A stretch of DNA of 6,557 nt from Fimbriiglobus sp. (GCA_025352585.1 JANXTD010000510.1:1-6557), one strand, 5' to 3'. Numbered from the stretch's first letter, positions 1 to 5,532 are shown. The notes: a model not told the origin generated them from the letters alone. Numbers and translations: made by a program.

Positions 1-2
1 TT

Positions 3-515
3 CTGGAAGGATTCGATGATTTGTTTGTAGTTGTCGCCTTTGTCAATCATGTCAATGCATTGTACAATGCGGTGTGTGATTTGTGTACGTCGAGTTCGTG
101 TCCAGTGATGATCGGTCCTCAGAACAGGTCAGAAGAGAAGAGAAGATCTTCAATGGCAATGACGTTGTTGTTGTTTAGTACGTATTCGTGGTTTGATGAA
201 CGCAATAAGAAGCTGAAATGTTCTGCTCCTCAATACATCGATTTGTCGATGATGTTCATTCATGCTTTTGCGGCTCCGCCGCAGGCGACTCTTGTTAGCC
301 CGACGCGCGAGCGAGGGTCGAAGCGGGCATTAGCAAGGTCAGCAGTCGGTGACGGTACGGCCGTTGACTGCGTTCATTGCGTTAGCCCGCTTCGACCCTC
401 GCTCGCGCGTCGGGCTAACAAGAGTCGCCTGCGGCGGAGCCACAAACCCACGCCTCGCGTTGGCCACGCCCCAGAAATGCCAGTAAGCCGCCCCATCCGT
501 GGGGCGGCTTACTGA
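3..515 (+). CDS. Mob1/phocein-family protein fragment, 5' cut by window edge, 3' truncated by a palindromic repeat
   Basis: Mob1/phocein proteins are eukaryotic co-activators that bind and activate NDR/LATS kinases. Numbering codons from base 3, residues 12-36 line up without gaps with the zinc-binding segment of human MOB1A as I remember it: NALYNAVCDLCTSSSCPVM here against NMLYGTITEFCTEASCPVM. The two zinc cysteines are C28 and C33. Residues 60-87 (YSWF..., then KCSAPQYID at 72-80) match the next conserved block, KCSAPKYID. Between the blocks sit about 17 extra residues (43-59), which may be an unspliced intron. After H87 (base 263) the frame enters the repeat at about 267 and continues to a TGA at 513-515 with repeat-encoded sequence only. 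The C-terminal Mob helices and the two zinc histidines are therefore missing. The island is visibly AT-richer than the rest of the window. The family match is strong; whether the piece is expressed is doubtful, and a pseudogene is likely. The other strand is broken by stop codons. Confidence 0.8.
   Translation: MEGFDDLFVVVAFVNHVNALYNAVCDLCTSSSCPVMIGPQNRSEEKRRSSMAMTLLLFSTYSWFDERNKKLKCSAPQYIDLSMMFIHAFAAPPQATLVSPTRERGSKRALARSAVGDGTAVDCVHCVSPLRPSLARRANKSRLRRSHKPTPRVGHAPEMPVSRPIRGAAY
128..178 (+). other. possible spliceosomal intron (51 nt) inside the Mob1-like fragment
   Basis: The segment begins with GT (128-129, context ACAG|GTCAGA) and ends with a T-rich tract and AG (TTGTTGTTTAG, ending at 178). 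A TGAC branch-point-like site lies at 160-163. Removing it joins CAG-AAC-AG to T-ACG-TAT and gives G-P-Q-N-S-T-Y-S-W. The distance between the proline of the CPVM..GP block and KCSAP then becomes 15 residues, against 16 in human MOB1A as recalled; without removal it is 32. The segment is 17 codons long and has no in-frame stop, so a simple lineage-specific insertion remains possible. Confidence 0.5.
267..446. repeat. near-perfect palindromic element, copy 1 (62-base arms)
   Basis: Bases 267-328 are the reverse complement of 385-446 with one mismatch (c271 against a442). The central 56 bases hold a further 6-bp inverted repeat, GCAGTC (342-347) and GACTGC (366-371). Each arm carries the block GTTAGCCCGACGCGCGAG and the outer block GCGGCTCCGCCGCAGGCG. 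Both blocks recur near position 5000, so this is a dispersed repeat family. No transposase is encoded inside. It is probably a non-autonomous element moved in trans, or an intergenic palindrome family of the host; that mechanism is an inference. As RNA or single-stranded DNA it would form a very long hairpin. It marks the exact point where the Mob1-like reading ends. Confidence 0.9.
481..514. repeat. perfect 14-bp hairpin
   Basis: Bases 481-494 (CAGTAAGCCGCCCC) pair perfectly with 501-514 around the 6-base loop ATCCGT. No T-run follows on either side, so it is not a classical intrinsic terminator. It lies 34 bases after the large palindrome and only 3 bases before a second hairpin. It could be a REP-like palindrome, a factor-independent stop without a U-tract, or part of a composite element with copy 1. 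Confidence 0.75.
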
Positions 516-517
516 AT

Positions 518-546
518 GCGGCGGGCACGTCCGTGTATCCCGCCGC
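518..546. repeat. GC-rich hairpin
   Basis: GCGGCGGG (518-525) pairs with CCCGCCGC (539-546). The intervening segment has an inner CACG/CGTG pairing (526-529 with 532-535). There is no T-tract. It sits immediately downstream of the 481-514 hairpin, so the two form a tandem pair. Confidence 0.55.
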
Positions 547-1080
547 GACGAGAGGCCGCTAAACTCCGGAACCGGTCTTGGCAGTTTCACAACCAGTGAG
601 GGGAAGCGACTCGTCCCCACGGGGTGTGTGTGCTAGCGGACATCCTATGTCCACCGGACTCGTCTTGAGTCCGGCTGCACGGCTCCGGTCGCGGGCTCTC
701 GTGTCTCCAAGGCGACGCTCGGCCCACCAAAGTTTGGGGCGGGGTGGGCGTCGCCCCAATGTCGGGGGCAAGGTCTGGGAGTCGCGGGCCCGCCGGAGTG
801 GCGTCGCCCGGATCGGGAGCGGCTAGGATTTCTTCAGGAACGGCTCGTGGCCCCGGACGGTGCTTGCCTGACGCTGTTGGGCCGGGGCGAACCGGGCCGA
901 AGGTGTCGTGAGGGGCAGAAGCATCCGGAACCTCAAGAGGGGTGTGAGGGGCGTCCCTGGCATGTCGGTTAATCTAGCCGGTAGGGTTGTAGCGGTCAAC
1001 CGGACTTTGCCGGCGGCCAGTGACAGCGGGGCGTCACCGGGGTCGGGGCCGGAACGCCCACGATTCGTGGCACTTGCCCG
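547..1080. other. intergenic stretch without a convincing gene; several small hairpins
   Basis: Open frames exist on both strands, as expected at this GC, but none has a family signature, a ribosome site or a believable composition. Visible structure: GGACAT/ATGTCC (638-643 with 647-652), directly followed by CCGGACTC/GAGTCCGG (654-661 with 667-674). Next is a bulged stem in which 711-716 pairs with 750-755 and 722-728 with 743-749. A short GTGAC/GTCAC pair lies at 1020-1024 and 1033-1037. The density of palindromes suggests decayed or non-autonomous repeat material rather than coding DNA. Confidence 0.45.
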
Positions 1081-1240
1081 CCGACTCGCCGGGGCCGGGT
1101 CGGGGGGGTCAAGGGAAATCGCCCGCCGCTCGGGGCCGAACGCCGGGGGCCGGGATTCGCCGTAAGTGTCGGGCGGGGGGGCGTCTTCCGGCGTTCGGCC
1201 CGACCCCCGCGGGTCGGCCTCAGGAATCCCGGAAAACAAA
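1081..1240. repeat. nested GC-rich inverted repeats, possible structured element
   Basis: GGGCCGAACGCCGG (1133-1146) is perfectly complementary to 1188-1201, with 41 bases between. CGACCC/GGGTCG (1201-1206 with 1211-1216) overlaps the right arm and offers an alternative stem. GGGATTC (1152-1158) is complementary to GAATCCC (1224-1230). The pairings compete, so this may be several overlapping palindromes rather than one fold. No gene is recognised here. Confidence 0.5.
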
Positions 1241-1530
1241 GCCCTCCACCTGTGCCGTGAGAACCCTTTTTGGGAACCCGCTTGTTGAAATGGAAACCTC
1301 AAACCGGTTTTTCGGATCCCACTACAGTCGCGCCCTTGCGGGCGCGGATGGGCTTGCGAGCCGCCGGATGATTTTGGTTAGGTCTCCACAGCAGGTGATT
1401 GTAGGTCCGCCAAAAAAGCTGGGTGCTACACGGGCACGGCAGAGGAGCCTCAGTATTCGCCACGACGCCCGCAAAAGCAAATCCGCCCGCGGGCCGGGCG
1501 ATCGGCGGCGCGGACACTCGGGGCCGTCGC
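1241..1530. other. intergenic stretch upstream of the glycosyltransferase gene; one hairpin
   Basis: I see no supportable gene. A perfect 7-bp stem CGCGCCC/GGGCGCG (1329-1335 with 1340-1346) closes the loop TTGC. The part around 1240-1440 is less GC-rich than its flanks and contains short A and T runs. The frame of the downstream gene is open through 1423-1542, but that translation is not membrane-like and probably precedes the real start. Confidence 0.35.
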
Positions 1531-1536
1531 TACACT
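1531..1536 (+). promoter_or_regulatory. possible -10 box for a leaderless transcript
   Basis: TACACT matches TATAAT at four of six positions and ends 6 bases before the ATG at 1543, with no Shine-Dalgarno sequence between. If used, transcription would begin at or next to the start codon. No clear -35 box is visible. This is an inference from spacing and box resemblance only. Confidence 0.35.
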
Positions 1537-1542
1537 GACGCC

Positions 1543-3228
1543 ATGCCCACCTTCCCGCCGACCCGCCCCCCCTCGCGCCCGCCGGCCGCCCGCCTGTTCA
1601 CCGCCGCCGGCGTCGCCGTGGCGGTCGCCGCGCTCGCCCTCGGCGTGCCGCTGTTCCTCCAGTCCGCGCCGTGGTGCGACCTGACGCTTTACCAGCTCGC
1701 CGCGCGGAACGTCCTGGACGGCGGCGTGCTGTACCGCGACGTCTTCGACACCAACTTGCCCGGCTTCGTCTGGGCGCTCGCGGCGGTCCAGGCGGTGTTC
1801 GGCGAGAGCGTCGTGGCCGTGCGGGCGGTCGATCTGGCCGTCGTCGCCGCCATCGCGGCGCTGCTGACCCGGCAGGTCGGCGACGCCGGCGGCGGCCCCG
1901 CGACGCGCGCCTGGTTCGTCGCCGGCGTCGCGCTCTACTACCCGTTCACGCTGGAGTTCGACCACGCCCAGCGGGACGTCTGGATGCTGCTGCCGGCGCT
2001 CGCGGCCTTCCGGCTGCGCCAGGCCGGCGTCGCCCCCTTCGCCGAGGGGTTGCTGTGGGGGGTCGCCGTCTGGGTCAAGCCGCACGTCGTCGTCCCGGCG
2101 TTCGCCGTCTGGGCCGCGTCGGCGCGCTACCGGGTGCCCGGCCGCGCGCTCGGCACACTCCCGCTGCTGGCCGCCGGGAGCCTGCTGGGCGTCGCCGGGG
2201 TGGCCGCGATCGTCGCCACGGGGGCGTGGCCGGCGTTCGTCGAGGTGTTCACGGTCTGGAACCCCGAGTACACCGCCGGCACAATGGCCGAGTTGCCCAA
2301 GCGCCTGGCGACGACCTTCCAGTACGTCGCCCCGTGGAGCCTGATCCACTTCGTCACGCTGCCGATGGCGGTGTCCCAACTGGCCCGCGGCCGCCGGCCC
2401 GACCCCGCGGCCCGGCCGCGCGCCCTGCTGGCGGCGCTCTACCTGAGCTGGATGCTCCAGGCGCTGGTGATCCAGCGCGCCCTCGAGTACGTCCACGTCC
2501 CCGAGACGCTGCTGGCCTTGGCGGTCGCGGCGTGCTACCGCGTGCCGGTCGGCCTGACCGGCGGGCTGACGCTCGCGGTGCAGGCGCTGGCGTGTACCGC
2601 CGGCCTGGGCGAGGTCACGCGGCCGACGGACTACTTCCCCATCGAGGTGCCGCGGGTGCTCAGCCACGCCGCGTGGTCCGCCTGGCCGCACTGCTTCGGC
2701 CCCGGCAGCCCCGAGCTTCGCGACCGCCTGCGGCAGTACCCCGTCCACTGCTCGCCGACCTGGACCGACCTCGCCGCGGTCGAGGGCTACTTGCGCCGGG
2801 TCGAGCCGCCGCTGAAGGACGGCGAGTTGCTGGCCTTCCACGACAGCCCGCACCCGTTGTACCTGTCGATGCACTTGAAGCCGGCGACGCGCTACCTGCA
2901 CTTCGGCACGGTCACGGCGATGCGCTCGCAGCAGCCGCGGATCGCCGCGGAGGTGCGGGCCGCCGCTCCGCGTTACGTGGTGAGCGACCTGAAGCGGATG
3001 ACGTGGGGGGCGGGCCTCGACGACGCCCCGGACGCCCGCGGCGACCCCGACGGCCTGCCGGCGTGGCTGCCGCTGTCGCTGCGGGGTTCGTTCCCGTGGG
3101 ACCAGCCGATCGCGTTCCGGTCGGGCCGCTACGTGGTCCACCGGGTGGCGCGGCCGATCGGCGACGTGGACGTGCCCGACTGGCGCCGCCTCGACCAGCT
3201 CGGCCCCGGCGACGAGTCGGGCCGCTGA
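1543..3228 (+). CDS. GT-C fold glycosyltransferase, GT39/ArnT-like membrane protein
   Basis: 561 residues from the ATG at 1543. That start is preferred over the upstream in-frame GTG at 1423 because the protein then opens with a short proline-rich cytoplasmic tail and a first membrane helix (about 18-40). The family moves a sugar from a polyprenyl-phosphate donor to lipid, protein or glycan on the outer face of the cytoplasmic membrane. D46 lies in the first outer loop (PWCDLTLYQ), followed by GGVLYRDVFDTNLPG at 60-74, the usual GT39-like signature after helix 1. E138/D140 and H141-D145 lie in the next outer loop, and K179-P180-H181 in a later segment. I count about ten membrane helices up to residue 345, then a soluble, probably periplasmic C-terminal domain of some 200 residues. 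GC3 is very high, as in a resident gene. Donor and acceptor cannot be told. It seems to be transcribed alone. Confidence 0.8.
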   Translation: MPTFPPTRPPSRPPAARLFTAAGVAVAVAALALGVPLFLQSAPWCDLTLYQLAARNVLDGGVLYRDVFDTNLPGFVWALAAVQAVFGESVVAVRAVDLAVVAAIAALLTRQVGDAGGGPATRAWFVAGVALYYPFTLEFDHAQRDVWMLLPALAAFRLRQAGVAPFAEGLLWGVAVWVKPHVVVPAFAVWAASARYRVPGRALGTLPLLAAGSLLGVAGVAAIVATGAWPAFVEVFTVWNPEYTAGTMAELPKRLATTFQYVAPWSLIHFVTLPMAVSQLARGRRPDPAARPRALLAALYLSWMLQALVIQRALEYVHVPETLLALAVAACYRVPVGLTGGLTLAVQALACTAGLGEVTRPTDYFPIEVPRVLSHAAWSAWPHCFGPGSPELRDRLRQYPVHCSPTWTDLAAVEGYLRRVEPPLKDGELLAFHDSPHPLYLSMHLKPATRYLHFGTVTAMRSQQPRIAAEVRAAAPRYVVSDLKRMTWGAGLDDAPDARGDPDGLPAWLPLSLRGSFPWDQPIAFRSGRYVVHRVARPIGDVDVPDWRRLDQLGPGDESGR

Positions 3229-3369
3229 CGGGCGTGCACGGAGTGAGCCGATGGCTGCAAAGTTTTCGGCGGAGTGCGTTGCGGAATTCAGAAGTTCGGC
3301 TTCGTCGGCGTGCTAAAAACCATAGTCTGTCATCAGTGCGATTGGCAGACTTCGAGGCACGAACACCGA

Positions 3370-4224
3370 ATGAACGCTAATGACAGTGTCGAATACGCCC
3401 TCGATCACATGGCTAAAGACGTGGGCAAGTCGCTCGACGCCACGCCGCTCGCCATTGTCGGACCGATTCTTGGGGATCTCGATAGGCGCGTCCGCGTAGC
3501 GGTCGAGTCGCTGAAGCCGGAGTTGAAGAAAGCTCGGGTCGCGATCGTGCTTGACACCGGCGGAGGCGTGGTCGAACTCGTCGAACAGATGGTCACGATC
3601 CTTCGGCACCATTTCCAAGAGCTATACTTCGTCATCCCGGACCGTGCGATGTCGGCGGGCACGATCTTCGCCTTGGCCGGGGACGCAATATGGATGGACT
3701 ACGCTTCGTGCCTCGGGCCAATCGACCCCCAAATTGAGAAGGACGGCAAGCTCGTCCCGGCCCTGTCGTACGTCGTCCAATACGACGAACTGGTCAAGAA
3801 GTCGTTGGCGGGGGGAATATCTCCGGCAGAGTACGTCCTCCTGCAAAAACTCGACCTCGCCGATTTGCACTCCTATCAGCAGGCTCGAGAGTTGTCGGTA
3901 AGCCTGTTGGAAGAGTGGCTGTCGAAGTACAAGTTCAAGGACTGGACCGAAACCGAGACGCGGAAACTGCCCGTCGATGCGGCCATGAAGCAAGGGCGTG
4001 CCCGCGAAATTGCTCACGCGCTGAGTGATCACACCCGATGGAAGTCCCACGGCCGGCCGATTTCGATGGCGGTTTTGAAGCGCGATCTCAATATTCGGAT
4101 CGACGACAAGGCGACAACCATAGAACTGGCTGAGTCGGTTCGCCTACACTTCAATCTGCTCGTAGACTACGGCGTCAGACGGGGAAGCCCCCAGACGGTT
4201 CACGTACCAGGGTGCTGCATATGA
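3370..4224 (+). CDS. SDH-family Clp-fold serine proteinase (SppA/NfeD-related)
   Basis: 284 residues from the ATG at 3370. The frame is open back to a GTG at 3274, but that extension is not conserved in character. A GAGG at 3354-3357, 12 bases upstream, is a poor ribosome site. Family markers in order: LDTGGG at 61-66, comparable to the glycine-rich oxyanion strand of SppA-type enzymes; MSAGT at 94-98 with S95 the likely nucleophile; LGPIDPQ at 115-121; GKLVPALSY at 126-134; and WKSHGRPI at 224-231. This is the PF01972 (SDH_protease) layout at about full family length. K127 may be the catalytic base by analogy with Ser-Lys relatives; this is inference. No signal peptide or membrane helix is seen, so it is probably cytoplasmic. 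It overlaps the next gene by ATGA, which implies co-translation. GC is lower and codon use more mixed than in its neighbours, suggesting acquisition. Its substrate is unknown. Confidence 0.85.
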   Translation: MNANDSVEYALDHMAKDVGKSLDATPLAIVGPILGDLDRRVRVAVESLKPELKKARVAIVLDTGGGVVELVEQMVTILRHHFQELYFVIPDRAMSAGTIFALAGDAIWMDYASCLGPIDPQIEKDGKLVPALSYVVQYDELVKKSLAGGISPAEYVLLQKLDLADLHSYQQARELSVSLLEEWLSKYKFKDWTETETRKLPVDAAMKQGRAREIAHALSDHTRWKSHGRPISMAVLKRDLNIRIDDKATTIELAESVRLHFNLLVDYGVRRGSPQTVHVPGCCI

Positions 4225-4478
4225 CTGCCTCGACCGCCCCGAAACCGGCCCCCAACGCCGCCGATGCCCTTGTGCGGGAAGTGCCCACGATCCGCCCCGA
4301 GGTGGTCATTGAGGGCCAGCGAGTCGCCGAGTGGCTGCGCAGTTTGGGCATGCTTTCGACGACCCCGTCCGAGCCAATTCGGCCGTTCACGCGACGCCCC
4401 GCGGTCTCACTCCCCACGTTGGGGATGCGGTCGTGTACGGCCGGCGGGTGGACAGCCGCCCGCGGACGCACGGTTTGA
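4221..4478 (+). CDS. hypothetical protein coupled to the protease gene
   Basis: 85 residues from the ATG at 4221, which shares ATGA with the protease stop (TGA 4222-4224). AGGG at 4209-4212 lies 8 bases upstream, so translation is probably coupled; the GTG at 4212 is a less likely start. Residues 1-55 read like a real protein: an Ala/Pro-rich start, then an amphipathic stretch around EGQRVAEWLRSLGML. The second half is rich in Arg, Thr and Gly and looks less natural, so a frameshift or a readthrough tail near 4380 is possible. There is no signal peptide, membrane helix or family I recognise. The coupling suggests a partner, regulator or adaptor of the protease, but nothing in the sequence proves this. 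Confidence 0.5.
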   Translation: MTASTAPKPAPNAADALVREVPTIRPEVVIEGQRVAEWLRSLGMLSTTPSEPIRPFTRRPAVSLPTLGMRSCTAGGWTAARGRTV

Positions 4479-4710
4479 CTTCGCCCACAATCGCGCTCGG
4501 CTCGGGCTACCCAAAATCTCCCATTTCGAGCGAGGCAAATCTGCCGCCTGCTTAGCGTCCCCGTCGGACCTTTTCGCGTCCAGCGGCCGACGCGTCTAAC
4601 GGTTGCGTCGTAGCCGCCGCAACTCGGAGTCCGCCTGTGGGTCTGCTCCTCGCGGGGCTGCTCGTCTTCGCCCTGGGCGAGCCGGGTGGGTCAGTGACGA
4701 GCCGGCGGCG
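4479..4710. other. intergenic stretch, one weak hairpin
   Basis: No convincing gene. GTTGCG (4603-4608) pairs with CGCAAC (4618-4623). A short hydrophobic reading begins at the GTG at 4637 (GLLLAGLLVFALGE), but it has no ribosome site and soon runs out of frame into the DUF433 gene, so it is not annotated. Confidence 0.3.
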
Positions 4711-4716
4711 TACAGT
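4711..4716 (+). promoter_or_regulatory. possible -10 box of the DUF433 gene
   Basis: TACAGT matches TATAAT at four of six positions and lies 35 bases before the GTG start, leaving room for a short leader that includes the ribosome site. No clear -35 box. Weak evidence. Confidence 0.25.
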
Positions 4717-4742
4717 GTCCCGCTCAACCGAGGGGGTACCGC

Positions 4743-4747
4743 AGGAG
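4743..4747 (+). promoter_or_regulatory. ribosome binding site deciding the GTG start of the DUF433 gene
   Basis: AGGAG lies 4 bases before the GTG at 4752. No in-frame ATG lies nearby, and the DUF433 homology begins within ten residues of this GTG. Confidence 0.55.
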
Positions 4748-4751
4748 TGCC

Positions 4752-4988
4752 GTGGCCACGCTGACAATCGAGAAGACACCCGACGTGTGCGGCGGCATCG
4801 CCCGCGTGGGCGGCACCCGGATTCCCGTGTGGCTCCTCGTGGCCTACCGTCGTGACGGGCTGACCGACCGCCAACTCCTCGAAGCCTACCCGGACCTGAC
4901 TCTCGACTCACTCTCCGCGGCGTGGTGGTACTACGCGGAGCACCGCGACGAGGTCGAGTCGGACACCCGACGCCAAGTTGCGGGGTGA
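4752..4988 (+). CDS. DUF433 domain protein (antitoxin-like)
   Basis: 78 residues, GTG start. The family hallmark is complete: TPDVCGGIARVGGTRIPV at 9-26, a helical middle with AYPDLTLDSL at 45-54, and AAWWYYAEHRDEV at 56-68, close to the usual family length. DUF433 proteins are small helix-turn-helix-like proteins, often encoded just before a DUF5615 PIN-like protein and treated as the antitoxin of that pair. Here no such toxin follows: only 3 bases after the stop a palindromic repeat begins, then a gene on the other strand. It is therefore an orphan, perhaps because the repeat replaced or separated the partner. Codon use is GC-rich like the host. Expected to be cytoplasmic and possibly DNA-binding; the function is inferred from the family only. 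Confidence 0.85.
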   Translation: MATLTIEKTPDVCGGIARVGGTRIPVWLLVAYRRDGLTDRQLLEAYPDLTLDSLSAAWWYYAEHRDEVESDTRRQVAG

Positions 4989-5150
4989 TCGGCGGCTCCG
5001 CCGCAGGCGACTCTTGTCAGCCCGACGCGCGAGCGAGGGGAACAAATCCCCGTGAACGATGCCCGCGGGTGGTGACGGTTTCGTCTCCCCCCCAACCGCG
5101 TCGTCAACACGGGTTTGCTCCCCTCGCTCGCGCGTCGGGCTAACAAATCG
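4989..5150. repeat. palindromic element, copy 2, filling a convergent gap
   Basis: Bases 4992-5039 match 270-317 of copy 1 at 47 of 48 positions (t becomes c at 5018). The inner arms about 5015-5054 and 5105-5146 are inverted repeats with a few mismatches and a 2-base indel. They continue as GGGGAACAAAT..., not the TCGAAGCGGGC of copy 1. The right side lacks the outer GCGGCTCC block, so the copy is asymmetric. GGGTGGTGACG in the loop (5067-5077) is repeated inverted at 5149-5159, reaching into the end of the lipoprotein gene. The element lies exactly between the stop codons of two convergent genes and may act as a two-way terminator through its hairpin, although T-tracts are lacking. Confidence 0.85.
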
Positions 5151-5375
5151 TCACCACCCGACCGGCGTGCCGCGGTCGATGAACGTCTTCGGGCCGACGG
5201 CGCGGTCGTCCTGCGGGATGCTGTAGCGGCCGCGGATGCGGCGCTCCTGCTCCTCCGGCTCGAACTGCGACAGGTTCGGCCGCGGCTTGTCGCGCAGGTC
5301 GCGCGGCTTGTCGTAGTTCTGGCAGCCGACGCCCAGCGTCAACAGCGTCAAAGCAATCGTGAGCGTCCGGGCCAT
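5151..5375 (-). CDS. small secreted lipoprotein, hypothetical
   Basis: 74 residues from the ATG at 5375, with GGAGG (bases 5383-5387 on the minus strand) 7 bases upstream. A frame open to 5528 exists, but the ribosome site and the signal sequence fix this start. The protein begins MARTLTIALTLLTLGVGC, a short positive head, a hydrophobic core and a cysteine at residue 18. This fits a lipoprotein signal peptide, although the lipobox (GVG before C) is not the ideal L-A-G. The mature part is charged and proline-rich (KPRDLRDKPRPNL, then EPEEQERRIRGRYSIPQDD) with no helix or domain I recognise. It would be anchored to a membrane facing the periplasm. It is divergent from the DUF3472-type gene and convergent with the DUF433 gene. 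Function unknown. Confidence 0.7.
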   Translation of the reverse strand: MARTLTIALTLLTLGVGCQNYDKPRDLRDKPRPNLSQFEPEEQERRIRGRYSIPQDDRAVGPKTFIDRGTPVGW

Positions 5376-5532
5376 GCCGTGGCCTCCGTGGGGGGTTCCG
5401 CGTAGTCTCACACTCCATCGGCACGCCGACCCTCGGCGGGGCCGACACTCGCCGCCGCCCGGCCGATTCCGCGCGTCGCGACGGTGCCCAACGCCGACAG
5501 CCGGCAAACTCGACCGCCCCGCCCGCACTCTC

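Noticed and set aside
1..263. A protein-like reading on the minus strand of the AT-rich island starting with ATG at 260
   Set aside because: It needs three TGA codons read through and a frameshift near 50, while the plus strand is open and matches Mob1 blocks. The minus reading is its antisense shadow.
823..1302. 159-codon frame on the minus strand
   Set aside because: Composition is low-complexity, there is no ribosome site or family signature, and it runs across the nested inverted repeats. It might be a repeat-derived frame.
1450..3141. Long open frame on the minus strand, and another plus-strand frame from 1671 to 3380
   Set aside because: Both are shadows of the glycosyltransferase gene caused by its GC-rich third positions; their translations are runs of Arg, Gly, Pro and Ala without any domain.
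4595..4630. Possible integron attC-like site with a short stem
   Set aside because: The stem is only 6 bp, proper R' and R'' core sites are not both present, and no cassette structure surrounds it.
4637..4855. Small hydrophobic reading that could be a signal peptide or transmembrane protein
   Set aside because: No ribosome site. After the hydrophobic start it turns into an out-of-frame reading of the DUF433 gene.
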